Of a DNA stretch of 64,000 nucleotides, positions 26,676 to 37,389 are shown piece by piece. The notes beneath the pieces were generated by a model that searched no databases, was not told where the DNA came from, and saw nothing but the letters and a program-made list of their open reading frames with translations. How positions within the stretch are numbered: position 1 is the first letter of the stretch; every line of letters starts with the position of its first letter. The stretch comes from Anaeromyxobacter terrae (GTDB lineage: Bacteria > Myxococcota > Myxococcia > Myxococcales > Anaeromyxobacteraceae). Both the position numbers and the translations under genes were made by a program. Where the stretch lies: the NCBI RefSeq assembly GCF_022690685.1, contig NZ_JALCYY010000008.1:62001-126000 (forward strand), written 5' to 3'.

Positions 26676-27134
26676 CTACCTCCGCGAGGAGCCGAGCGCG
26701 GGGAGCACCTCGAAGGCCGGGTCCTTCGGCACGTGCCGCATCGCCTCGGCGAGCGCCTCGGGCGCGGGGACGAGCTTGCGGGTGTGGAGGTCCATCCAGC
26801 CGCCCGAGACGACGATGCGGGCGGCCTGCTTGCCGTTCGGCTTCCAGAGGTCGTGGCGGATCTTCCACCTCGCGCCCTCGGGCGAGAGGCCGAGCTGGAC
26901 GAAGTCCACCGTGACCGTCTCGCCGGCGCGGATCTCGCGCAGGTAGTCGATCTCCTCGCGGAGCAGCACCGGGCCGAGGTGGAGGTCTCCGAAGTGCTCG
27001 TAGCTGAAGCCGTTCGCGGTCAGGTACGCCATGCGCGTCTCGATGGCGTACTCGCTGTACATCGTGTTCCGCACGTGGCCGTTCATGTCGCAGTCGCCCC
27101 AGCGGACGGTGAAGGTCTGGATGTATCGGTCCAT
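26676..27134 (-). CDS. Acyl-CoA thioesterase, hotdog fold (4HBT type)
   Basis: A 152-residue thioesterase of the 4-hydroxybenzoyl-CoA type that would release free acids from acyl-CoA; the chain length is unknown. The active-site segment FTVRWGDCDMNGHVRNTMY contains the catalytic Asp of the WxDxDxxGH motif, and later EEIDYLREIRAGETVTV and WKIRHDLWK match the hotdog sheet. The stop abuts the ceramidase-like gene end to end in convergent orientation, with no spacer. Confidence 0.88.
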   Translation of the reverse strand: MDRYIQTFTVRWGDCDMNGHVRNTMYSEYAIETRMAYLTANGFSYEHFGDLHLGPVLLREEIDYLREIRAGETVTVDFVQLGLSPEGARWKIRHDLWKPNGKQAARIVVSGGWMDLHTRKLVPAPEALAEAMRHVPKDPAFEVLPALGSSRR

Positions 27135-27219
27135 GGTGGGATCCTCCGGGCGCGGCGCTGCCGCGGCGGCGTTCTAGCGCGAACGCGGCCGGGCTGCGCG
27201 CGCCAGGAGGGGACGCGCG

Positions 27220-28926
27220 TCAGAAGCTGAACGCGACGAGCGCCGGCTCCGGGGTCCGATCCCAGGACATCCAGCCGAGCACGCCGGCGGCGGCTGCGAG
27301 CGCGGCTCCGAAGCCGGCGGACACGTAGGCGTTCCTCCGCGCCGCATCCGCGTCGCGCTGGAGGGCGTAGTAGCGCGCCGGATCGGCCCCGGGCTTGAAC
27401 CTCGAGGTCTCGCCGTCGATCATCCCGTCCGCGTCCCTCGATTTGCTCGAGGCGGACAGGCCCTGCTGGAGGGCGAGCGCCGCGAGGAGCACTGCGGCGG
27501 CGCCGGAGCCGATGGCGGTCGGGCGCATCCAGGCTCCCGGTGCGCTGTGCGACCGGTCACCGAGGACGGTGAGTGCTGGCTGCTTCGAGGCGGCCGGCGG
27601 AGCGAAGGCGAGTGCCGCGCCGGCGGTGGACGGCGTCTCGCGCGGAGCGGGCGTCGCGGAGGCGGCCGGGGTTGCTGGGACGGCGGGCGACTTGCCGCTC
27701 TCGAGCGCAGCCGGCGCTCGGGCAGGGGAAGCCGCCACGGCTGCGGCCTGCGCGGTGGAAGGCTGGCGCGAGGCGTCCTTCGGCTGCTGCGGAGCCGGCT
27801 GCGCCGCCGCGGCGGGCGGAGTCTGCGCAGGAGCCGCCGCGACGATGAGCGGCGCGGGCGGCACGCGAGGGACGTCGGGCGTGCGGTCCTTCACGTCGCG
27901 CGAGGACTGGCCGGTGAGCAGGAACGACGCCAGCGCGCCGAGGTTCACGGCGGGGACGCTGCCCGCCACCATCCGGACGCTCCCCTCGCGCAGGAGCGCG
28001 CCGCGGCGCACGTCGTAGATGGAGCCGAGCAGGAACTGGGCGCCGCCCTCCACGGCGCGGCTCGCGACCACCAGCCTGTCCACCCCGAGCCACGCGCCCG
28101 CCCGGATGATGCCGTAGGCGCGCTGCTCCGGCGCGAGCGCGAGCCCGGGCCCGGCGTTGGCGCGGAGCGACTCGGCGAGCGCGAAGTCGAGCACCACGGT
28201 GCGGTCCTCGGCCTCGAGATCGACGGTGAAGCTCGGGACCCGAAGCCCCTCCGCCGCCCCGCCGATCCGGTACGTCCCGGCGGGCAGCGTGACCGCGACC
28301 GGGGCCGGGCCCATGTTGCGGCCGTTCACGTAGACGACGCCGGGCCTCCCCTCGGCGAGCACGGTCAGCTTGCGCTTCGGCAGCGCGCGGACCTTCGCCT
28401 TCACCTCCTCGAACCTGCGCCGGTAGCCCGGCGAGTACTGGTCGGGCTCCGGCTGGAGCGCCGGCTCCGTGCGCGCGAGCTTCGTGAGCGCGGCCTGCGC
28501 GTCGCGCTCCCTCCCGATGGTCGCTGCGGCGTGCGCGAGCCGGAGCAGCGCCCGCGTCCACTGTGCGTAGGCGTCGTCGCTCTCCGGGATGCTCTCCAGG
28601 TCCTCCACGATCGCGCTGAGCGTCCGCACCGAGCTCTCGAACTCGCCGTTCTGGTACACCGCGAGCGCCCCGCCGTAGGCCCGATCGAGCTCCGACAGCG
28701 TCGCGTTCGACGCCTGCCCGAGGAGCCGCGCGCGCATCGTCGGCACGTCCTCCACGCCGCCGATGCGATCCCGGCACGCCGCGCGGAGCTGGTGCGCGAG
28801 CTCCGCGAGATCGGCATCCGGGCCGGCCGGCGGATACGCGACGGCGATGACGCCGAGCCGCTCGGAGGCGCTCGCGCCGAGCGCGAGCAGCGCGCCCGCG
28901 AGGGCGAGAACGCCGCGGGCGCTCAC
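27220..28926 (-). CDS. Exported PEGA-domain protein with Pro-rich linker and two C-terminal membrane helices
   Basis: A 568-residue protein beginning with a signal peptide (MSARGVLALAGALLALGASA). Residues 30-190 are helical and repeat-like (LGQASNATLSELDRAYGGAL, ALLRLAHAAATIGRERDAQA). A PEGA-type domain at about 195-250 reads GRPGVVYVNGRNMGPAPVAV and LPAGTYRIGG. After a middle beta-rich part (AYGIIRAGAWLGVDRLVVA) comes an Ala/Pro linker of about 110 residues. The C-terminus has two membrane helices (about 480-497 and 540-557) around DPARYYALQRDADAARR. It is a likely envelope protein of unknown job, with PEGA meaning cell-surface binding by family knowledge. It overlaps the propeller lipoprotein stop (ATGA). 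Confidence 0.75.
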   Translation of the reverse strand: MSARGVLALAGALLALGASASERLGVIAVAYPPAGPDADLAELAHQLRAACRDRIGGVEDVPTMRARLLGQASNATLSELDRAYGGALAVYQNGEFESSVRTLSAIVEDLESIPESDDAYAQWTRALLRLAHAAATIGRERDAQAALTKLARTEPALQPEPDQYSPGYRRRFEEVKAKVRALPKRKLTVLAEGRPGVVYVNGRNMGPAPVAVTLPAGTYRIGGAAEGLRVPSFTVDLEAEDRTVVLDFALAESLRANAGPGLALAPEQRAYGIIRAGAWLGVDRLVVASRAVEGGAQFLLGSIYDVRRGALLREGSVRMVAGSVPAVNLGALASFLLTGQSSRDVKDRTPDVPRVPPAPLIVAAAPAQTPPAAAAQPAPQQPKDASRQPSTAQAAAVAASPARAPAALESGKSPAVPATPAASATPAPRETPSTAGAALAFAPPAASKQPALTVLGDRSHSAPGAWMRPTAIGSGAAAVLLAALALQQGLSASSKSRDADGMIDGETSRFKPGADPARYYALQRDADAARRNAYVSAGFGAALAAAAGVLGWMSWDRTPEPALVAFSF

Positions 28927-30482
28927 GGCTGCGTCCCCGCGTTGTTGGTGTTGCGGGGATCGTGGAACGCCTTGGGCCAGGGCGCGGCGGTGTCGAGCTG
29001 GCCATCGACGATCACCGCGTACAGCTTGCCGTCCGCGCCCGCGACGTAGGCGGTGCTCATCACCGCCCCCGCGGGCTGACCGGGGGTAGTGTAGATGTTT
29101 GCCGGCTGGAGGGCCGCGCCCGCAGCGGAGAGCTTCACCGACCAGGCGATGCTGCCGTCGGATTCACGCACCGCGTAGAGCCGACCGGTCGAGGTGGGGA
29201 CGATGAGTTGGGTGGAGGGGCCGCTCACGACCATCGGAGCCGCCGGAACACCATTGAGTTGTCCGCTGTCGGACCAGGGAGCCGTACCGGATGCAGCGGT
29301 GCGCCGTACTCTGCCGGTGAGATCACCAATCACTACGGAGCCATCTCTCAGGATTACAATCCCAGAGGCGCTTGAGCCGACCGTCGTCATCTTGGCGGTT
29401 GAGCCGTCTGGCCGCGTGCGGTGCACCGAGCCATCTAGGGCGACGCTCCAAACCCCGTTGTCGGCATCCACGGCCGGGGGCGCAACAACACCATCCCCGA
29501 CGACGGGATAGGGTCGGCTCCAGTTTGGCCGCAAAGCACCTGCGGTCGTGGGTGTGAAGCTTTCGAATACCGATGTCGAAGGGGAGAGAATCTCGCCGGT
29601 GGATGCGACCACAGGAGACGCCATTACGGGCGCATCGGTCGTCGTCGCGTTGCACGAACCGGCTGCCGTTGCCGTTACTATGATCGACGCCTGCGATCCG
29701 GCGGCAGCTCGCGACTCGTTGACCAAGAGCGCGGGGGTGCTCGCGATACGTTCGCCGGTTGCACATCCTGTACCGACCTGAGACCCATCAGGCGTTACCG
29801 GGTAGAGCGTTCCGTCGACGCTGCCGATCCATATGGCATCTTTACCAATCGTGGGCGCGGCGACGATTTGCGCTCCCGTTACGGGAATGGGATCGCGCGC
29901 CGGGTCCCCCTGCGAGGCGATGAAGTGCAGTTCGCCCGCCGTATTCGCGACAAGGATCATTCCGCTGTCGGTGACCGCTGCGGAAGTTAATGCTTGGCCG
30001 GATCCAAGGCTTCGCTCCCACCTCAACCTCGTCACCTCCACCGCCGCCGCCGCTCCGCCGCCCTCGTTGCGCGCGCCGTCCCGGGCGACGACGCTCGCGA
30101 CGACGGGCCGCGCGTACGCCTCGAACGGCCACTCCCGGAGCGGGAGCTCCGCGAGCCAGCGCCCTCCGGAGAGCGTCATCGCGACCTTGCGCGCGCCCGC
30201 GTCGAGGTCGAGCGCCACCTCGACGCCCGCGACCTGCTCGTCTTCCGCGACCGTGGCCTCGACGCGCAGCACGCCGTCGCGCAGGCACGGGGTGGTCGAG
30301 CACGACGCGGAGACCGACGACACCACGGGCGCCACTGCATCCGGCCAGCACACGTTGCCGTCGGCGGTGCGCGCGCAGTACTGGCCGGCCGGACACTCGA
30401 CGCTCGTGGCGCACGCGGCGCGGTCCTCGACCGAGCTGCACGCGAGGGCCAGGGCCGCTGCGGAGATGACGACGTGCCTCAT
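28923..30482 (-). CDS. Lipoprotein with Cys-rich motif and PQQ-type beta-propeller
   Basis: A 519-residue lipoprotein: a short signal ends in ALALACSS with the lipid-bearing Cys. It is followed by a small Cys-rich piece (AACATSVECPAGQYCART and VCWPDA). Residues 60-155 look like an Ig-type domain; from about 160 to 510 there are propeller blades of PQQ type, for example IWIGSVDGTLYPVTPDGS, GVWSVALDGSVHRTRPDGS, SVVIGDLTGRVRRTA and LIVPTSTGRLYAVRESDGSI. It probably binds a partner at the outer membrane. Odd: the propeller part (about 29230-30000) has much lower G+C than the rest. The ATG at 30480-30482 is 11 bp after the upstream gene. Confidence 0.8.
   Translation of the reverse strand: MRHVVISAAALALACSSVEDRAACATSVECPAGQYCARTADGNVCWPDAVAPVVSSVSASCSTTPCLRDGVLRVEATVAEDEQVAGVEVALDLDAGARKVAMTLSGGRWLAELPLREWPFEAYARPVVASVVARDGARNEGGGAAAAVEVTRLRWERSLGSGQALTSAAVTDSGMILVANTAGELHFIASQGDPARDPIPVTGAQIVAAPTIGKDAIWIGSVDGTLYPVTPDGSQVGTGCATGERIASTPALLVNESRAAAGSQASIIVTATAAGSCNATTTDAPVMASPVVASTGEILSPSTSVFESFTPTTAGALRPNWSRPYPVVGDGVVAPPAVDADNGVWSVALDGSVHRTRPDGSTAKMTTVGSSASGIVILRDGSVVIGDLTGRVRRTAASGTAPWSDSGQLNGVPAAPMVVSGPSTQLIVPTSTGRLYAVRESDGSIAWSVKLSAAGAALQPANIYTTPGQPAGAVMSTAYVAGADGKLYAVIVDGQLDTAAPWPKAFHDPRNTNNAGTQP
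29230..30000. other. Low-GC segment inside the propeller lipoprotein gene
   Basis: Counted lines inside this stretch have 55-63% G+C (for example about 57% at 29341-29400 and 55% at 29521-29580), while the flanks of the same gene and the surrounding genes are above 70%. The reading frame stays open. This suggests import or domain exchange of the propeller coding region. Confidence 0.75.
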
Positions 30483-30493
30483 GGGATGTCTCC

Positions 30494-31147
30494 TCAGAAG
30501 ACGAAGCGCCAGGTGAGCCCGGCGGCGATCGCGGCGCCCCCCGCTGCGAAAGAGATGCCGCTCCACCGGCGGCGGTCTTCCCAGGTCTGGCGCGAGCGCG
30601 TGTACGAGGCGGGGTCCGTGGCGGCGTTCGCCCCGTCCGCGGCGGAGCGCGCGGAGAGGGCGAGGAGGGTCCCGGCGGCGACCGCGGCGACGCCGGCGCC
30701 GACCGTCGTCCAGGCGGCGACGCGGGCCGGGCTCGGGCCCGGCGGAGGCGGCAGCGCCCGGACCAGCTCGCGCAGCGCCGCGCGCAGCGGCTTCACGGCG
30801 TCCGCGCCCGGCGCCACCTCGAGCGTGCGGCGCGCGCGCTCCGTCTCGTTCGCCGCGTCCGCGAGCACGAGCACGAAGCGGCTTCCCTCGAGTCGCCCCT
30901 CGGCGCCGGCGGCGACCGCGTAGGCGAGCCCCGCCCGCCGCGCGGCCCGTGCGCCCTCGGCCACGTCCTCGCAGGTGACGCCGTAGTCGAGGAACTTCCC
31001 TCCGGCCTTGCGGGCCGCCTCGGCGAGCGCGTCCCCGCGCGCCAGCACCGGGTCCCCGGCGACGCGGGGTCGGCACAAGAGGAGCCGGTCCTGACTCGCG
31101 CCGGCGACGAGCGCGAGCGTCAGCGTGAGCGCTCCGGACAGAGCCAT
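30494..31147 (-). CDS. Exported protein with C-terminal two-helix module, function unknown
   Basis: A 217-residue protein with a signal peptide (MALSGALTLTLALVAGA, with no lipid Cys). Residues 20-140 form a soluble domain (GDALAEAARKAGGKFLDYGV, AYAVAAGAEGRLEGSRFVLV) that I do not recognise. The C-terminus has two membrane helices (about 152-170 and 196-214) flanking DPASYTRSRQTWEDRRRWSG. That layout is shared with the PEGA protein of the same operon. The ATG at 31145-31147 is chosen because it gives the signal peptide directly; the open frame continues upstream without one. First gene of the three-gene envelope operon, 11 bp before the propeller lipoprotein. Confidence 0.7.
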   Translation of the reverse strand: MALSGALTLTLALVAGASQDRLLLCRPRVAGDPVLARGDALAEAARKAGGKFLDYGVTCEDVAEGARAARRAGLAYAVAAGAEGRLEGSRFVLVLADAANETERARRTLEVAPGADAVKPLRAALRELVRALPPPPGPSPARVAAWTTVGAGVAAVAAGTLLALSARSAADGANAATDPASYTRSRQTWEDRRRWSGISFAAGGAAIAAGLTWRFVF

Positions 31148-31441
31148 GTCGGGCGGTGCCTCCAGGGGCGAGTGAGACGGACCGTGGATTTTCGAGCAGC
31201 CGCGCCGGGACTGCAAGTGACGTGCGCCGACCGTGAGGAGCGGCGGGTCGGCGCGTGGGCGCTCCTGTGTCCCGGTGTCGGACCCGATCGGCCGCGCCGC
31301 GGACCCTCCCCGCGCCGCGGCAAGCGCAGGACACGCCCGCGAGCGCTGGAACGATCGTCGCATTGGCGCCCGGCGATTGAAACCACCCGCAGCGAACCTT
31401 TACTCTTCGTCGCTACCGCCGACGCTCTCCGGAGAACAGAG
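31148..31441. other. Divergent intergenic region between two envelope gene sets
   Basis: 294 bp between a minus operon of three envelope genes and the plus-strand DPDGDP lipoprotein gene. I see one plus-strand promoter candidate near its right end and no gene. It should hold control sites for both sides. Confidence 0.5.
31377..31404 (+). promoter_or_regulatory. Possible promoter of the DPDGDP lipoprotein gene
   Basis: TTGAAA (31377-31382), 16-bp spacer and TTTACT (31399-31404), in a locally AT-richer stretch, about 40 bp before the ATG at 31442. Confidence 0.4.
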
Positions 31442-33268
31442 ATGCCGACCCATCGCCCAGCGCGCCCCGTGCTCCGCGCCACGCTTCCGCTCGCGCTCGC
31501 GGCCGCGCTCGCCTGCTCGCAGGGCGGGCCACGCCCGATCGCCTGCGACACGGCCGAGTCGTGTCCGCCCGCCTCTCGCTGCCTCGCCCGTGCGTGCGTC
31601 GCCGACGCGGCGCCGCTCGCGGGCATCTCCCCGCTGAGCGTCGTCGAGGCCAACGCCGTCGTCACGCTCGACGGATCGCGCAGCTCCGACCCGGACGCGC
31701 CGGACGACGCGATCGTCGCCTACGCGTGGACGGTCCGGGCGGTGGACGCACCCTGCGAGCCTCCCCTCGTCGCAGGGACTGCCGCCACGGCGGCGGTGCG
31801 GTTCGCCTGCCCGGGCCGCTACGAGGTGTCGCTCGTCGTGAGCGACGAGCTCTCCGTCGAGAGCGACCCCGCGAGCGTGCTCGTGGACGTCGCGCCACGC
31901 TCCGGCGCGCCGCTCGTGACGGCCGGCGCGGACGTGGTGGCGGAGCATCGCTGCGAGGGGGAACCGCTCACGTGCCGGCCGCTCACCGAGCTCGGGGGGG
32001 CGGTCGCGCTCTCCGCGACCTCGGCGGTCGCGGGCGCGAGCTTCCGCTGGACGGTCGAGCCGCCCGCGGGGCGCGCGGTCGACGCCACCCGGCGCGTCCT
32101 CTTCGAGCCGGGGCCGGACGTCGCCACGCCGACCGTGCGGGTCGAGACGGACGGCGCCGCGATCTCGGGGGACTGGGTCTTCCGGGTGGAGGCACGGGAC
32201 GGCGCGGGCGTGATCGGCACGGCCGCGACGCGCGTCAGCGTCGGGAATGCGCCGCCGGTGGTGACGGAGACGATCCCCGTCTTCCAGCACGCGTTCGACG
32301 CCGCCTCGTCCCGGTTCTCGGCGCACGGCGCGATCGGCGTCGTCCTCTCGGATCCCGACGGCGACCCGCTCGAGGGCCAGACCGTCTCGGGGCATCACGT
32401 CGGCGACGGCTCGGCGTCGTTCGACGTCCAGGATCTCGGCGATCGCGCGGCGTTCAGCATCGAGCTCCCCTACTCCGAGCCGGGCGACGCGGCCTTCCTC
32501 ATCGGCGGCGAGGGGCTCGAGCGGACCATCACCTTCTCGGTGCGCGACGTGAATGGGGCGGCAGCGAGCGAGACCTGGCCGGTCGTCATCGGGAACCGGC
32601 CCCCGGAGATCGTCGCCCGGATCTCCTCCTGGGACACCGACCACGTCTACGACGCAGTCGCGGGCGCCTACCGCGCCTCGGCGGGGCTCGCCACCTGGCG
32701 GGACCCCGATGGCGATCCGATGGTCCAGGGGGATCCCACGGGCGACGCGGCCTGCCCCGACTACGTCCTGAACGCAGACGGTCGCGTCTTGATCGCGTGC
32801 AGCCTCCCGTCCGCGGTGGCGCCGGTGGCGGCGAACTTCGTCGGCCCGCACGACATCCAGCAGCGCGTGGCGGACCCGTTCTCGCTCTCCCCGGCCGCGA
32901 CGCTCTCCCGGCTCGTGATCGGCAACCGGCCTCCCGTCGTCACTGCGCAGGCCGTCACCATGAGCACGAGTTGCGTCGAGACGCTCGTGTGCTGCGACCC
33001 GGAGTGCCTCCAGGGCGAGTACGCCATCTCCGCCGTCTCTGGAACGGCGACGAACCTCGTCGCCGATCCCGACGGCGACCCGCTGCAGGTGACGCTCAGC
33101 TCCGGAGCGGCGAGCGTGTGCCTTCCGGATCGGTGCAGCTTCTCGATCGGCTGGTCCGCTGACCGCTCGTGCTCCGCGGAGACGACCCGCTCGTACACGG
33201 TGACCGCCAGCGACGGGGTGGCGACCTCGACCGGCTCGTTCCTGGCTACGCGGACGTGCGCGCTCTGA
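31442..33268 (+). CDS. Large lipoprotein with Ig/PKD-like repeats and DPDGDP motifs
   Basis: A 608-residue lipoprotein: the signal LPLALAAALACSQ ends at the lipid Cys, followed by a Cys-rich piece (ACDTAESCPPASRCLARACVAD) like that of the propeller lipoprotein on the other side of the divergent region. The rest is beta-sandwich repeat sequence. Early PKD-like sequence (VVEANAVVTLDGSRSSDPDAPDD) is followed by three repeats each holding DPDGDP, in VLSDPDGDPLEG, TWRDPDGDPMVQG and VADPDGDPLQVTL, which look like calcium-binding loops between strands. Three blocks end VIGNRPPxV. It is likely a cell-surface adhesin or structural protein. Its 3' end overlaps the end of the convergent PilZ/receiver gene by 23 bp. 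Confidence 0.8.
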   Translation: MPTHRPARPVLRATLPLALAAALACSQGGPRPIACDTAESCPPASRCLARACVADAAPLAGISPLSVVEANAVVTLDGSRSSDPDAPDDAIVAYAWTVRAVDAPCEPPLVAGTAATAAVRFACPGRYEVSLVVSDELSVESDPASVLVDVAPRSGAPLVTAGADVVAEHRCEGEPLTCRPLTELGGAVALSATSAVAGASFRWTVEPPAGRAVDATRRVLFEPGPDVATPTVRVETDGAAISGDWVFRVEARDGAGVIGTAATRVSVGNAPPVVTETIPVFQHAFDAASSRFSAHGAIGVVLSDPDGDPLEGQTVSGHHVGDGSASFDVQDLGDRAAFSIELPYSEPGDAAFLIGGEGLERTITFSVRDVNGAAASETWPVVIGNRPPEIVARISSWDTDHVYDAVAGAYRASAGLATWRDPDGDPMVQGDPTGDAACPDYVLNADGRVLIACSLPSAVAPVAANFVGPHDIQQRVADPFSLSPAATLSRLVIGNRPPVVTAQAVTMSTSCVETLVCCDPECLQGEYAISAVSGTATNLVADPDGDPLQVTLSSGAASVCLPDRCSFSIGWSADRSCSAETTRSYTVTASDGVATSTGSFLATRTCAL

Positions 33269-34724
33269 CCCGCTTCCGCTCCACCGCCCCGTCCGCCGCC
33301 TCCGCCACCCGCTCCGCCCCGAGCGCCTTCTCGAGAACCTCGTCCGCGCCCGCGGCGAGGAGCCGGGGGGCGAGCTCGGGGTCCGAGCGGCCGGTCACCA
33401 CCACCACCGCGAGCTCGGTCTCGCCGCCCGCCTCGCGGATGGTTCGCACGAAGACCTCGCCGTCCATGCCGGGCATGCAGACGTCGGTGAGGAGGAGGTC
33501 GAGGGTGAGGAGCTCGTCGGCGAGGGCGCGGAGACCCGACGCGCCGTCGGCGGCGGTCACCACCTCGAAGCCGCGCGCCGCGAGCGCGTCGCCGAGCATG
33601 TCGCGGTGGAGCGCGTCGTCGTCCACGACGAGCGCGCGGCGCGGCCTCGCGGTGAGCTGGACGATGGCCGCGTAGAGGCGCGCCTCCTCCGCGGGCTCGA
33701 GCTGGAAGCGCACGCCCATGCCCTCGTCGTTCACGTAGGCGACGGTGGCGCGGGTGTGGAGGTCGCCGCCGTCGGGGAGCCGGATCGCGAGCGCGACGGG
33801 CGCGCCGACCGCCGCCGGGCTCGCGGTCCGCACGAACGCGCCGCCCTGGGAGAGGTTCTCGACGAAGTCCCGCTCGAGGTCGGCGCCGGTCTCGTAGGCG
33901 AGCGTGGCGCAGGCGATGGCGGACGCCGCCTCGGCTGGGCGGAGCGCGATCCGGCCGAGCACCTTCACCGGCGCGTGGACCTCGAGGCGCGGGGCGGAGC
34001 GCGTGATCTCCCAGGGCGACGGCGCGGGCGGGGCGACGTGCGCGGCGAGCGCGGCGGCGAGCGCGGGCGGCTCGGGCTCGACCGCGAGCGTGTAGCCGGC
34101 GGGCGCCCCGGAGGTGGACGCCGCCGGCGGGCGAACGGCGGCGACGCGCGCGCGGCCCTCCACCTGCCGCGCGACGCCCGGCACGCGCACTGCCAGCACG
34201 AGCTCGTCGCCGTCGGGCGGGGCCATCGGCGAGGGGACGAAGAGCGCGGCAGCGGCGGGGTCGTAGCTCGCCCCAGCGGCGGACGCACCGGCGAGGTCGA
34301 GCGCGAGCGCCGGCCGCTCGCCGGGGCTCCGCCGGCGGAGGGCGGGCGCGCCCGCGTCCGTGAAGAACGCGGCGGTCGCGAGGTAGAGCTCGGCGCCGGC
34401 GACGTCGGCGAGCCGGGGCTCGCAGGCGGCGAGCGCCTTCCGGAGCTCCTCGAGATCGGCCGGCGGGATGCGGCCGATGTCGCTCGCTCGACCGCCGGCG
34501 CGCGCGGCCCAGAACGCGAGCCGCTCGCTCGCGCCCGCGGGCGCCGCGGCCGGCGAGAAGCGCAGGAGCGCGAGCAGCCGGCGCGAGGAGGGGTCGATCC
34601 CGAGATCGCAGCCGTCCAGCGCCGCTCCGAGGAGCTGCGGCAGGGCGAGCACGAAGCGTTCGGCGGCGAGGAGCCGCTCGCCGCTGGCGCGCTCGAAGAT
34701 GCAGAGGTGGTCGGCGGTGCTCAT
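33246..34724 (-). CDS. PilZ-like / PilZ / receiver protein
   Basis: A 492-residue protein. The N-terminus (1-125) is Ala-rich and helical and is not recognised. Two PilZ-like beta-barrel parts follow: 130-225, a degenerate one (LALDLAGASAAGASYDPAA), and 240-350. The second has RSAPR (RxxxR) and ENLSQGG (NxSxxG), which fit c-di-GMP binding. A receiver domain at 362-480 holds VVDDD, the phospho-acceptor Asp414 in LLLTDVCMPGMDG and Lys466 in LEKAL. This is a myxobacterial double PilZ/receiver design that could read both a kinase signal and c-di-GMP. The frame is open far upstream, but the ATG at 34722-34724 leaves a normal gap to purL. It converges with the DPDGDP lipoprotein gene. Confidence 0.8.
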   Translation of the reverse strand: MSTADHLCIFERASGERLLAAERFVLALPQLLGAALDGCDLGIDPSSRRLLALLRFSPAAAPAGASERLAFWAARAGGRASDIGRIPPADLEELRKALAACEPRLADVAGAELYLATAAFFTDAGAPALRRRSPGERPALALDLAGASAAGASYDPAAAALFVPSPMAPPDGDELVLAVRVPGVARQVEGRARVAAVRPPAASTSGAPAGYTLAVEPEPPALAAALAAHVAPPAPSPWEITRSAPRLEVHAPVKVLGRIALRPAEAASAIACATLAYETGADLERDFVENLSQGGAFVRTASPAAVGAPVALAIRLPDGGDLHTRATVAYVNDEGMGVRFQLEPAEEARLYAAIVQLTARPRRALVVDDDALHRDMLGDALAARGFEVVTAADGASGLRALADELLTLDLLLTDVCMPGMDGEVFVRTIREAGGETELAVVVVTGRSDPELAPRLLAAGADEVLEKALGAERVAEAADGAVERKRVRARTSA

Positions 34725-34861
34725 CCGTGCGGGGTCGAGGCGTGGCGCTTCTGCAACCCGGGCGCCGGGTCGAGACGCCCGTGATCCAGGCGTCCTGCCG
34801 CGGGTCATCGCCGCGCGGGGTCGCAGCATACCCGACCCCGCGACCCGGAGTGCAAGGGGCG

Positions 34862-37165
<2,304 letters not shown>

Positions 37166-37250
37166 GAGGCGGCGGATTCTAGACGGCGCTCCTCGATTCG
37201 GAAACCGTCAACGAGCGAAGCGAGCCCGGCGGGGCGCCCCCGCGACCGCG

Positions 37251-37308
37251 GCGAAGCCGCCCGCGGTGGCGCACGGGACCCGGCGAGCGGGGGCGCAGCC
37301 CCCGTCAG
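37251..37308. repeat. GC-rich interspersed repeat, copy A
   Basis: The unit starts with GCGAAGCCGCCCGCGG, runs through ACCCGGCGAGC and ends GGGGGCGCAGCCCCC then GTCAG. About 40 bp match the copy at 46926-46989 with two or three differences. The GCGAAGC part forms a stable mini-hairpin and the end forms a GGGGGC/GCCCCC hairpin. It lies between purL and the DUF2807 gene. Confidence 0.75.
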
Positions 37309-37389
37309 GCCGTCGGCTCGCGTGCGCTCGCCCGGACGGCGGCCGGCCGGACGTCGTGAGCGGGGCGCGGGCGAGATCCGCGCCGCGGC

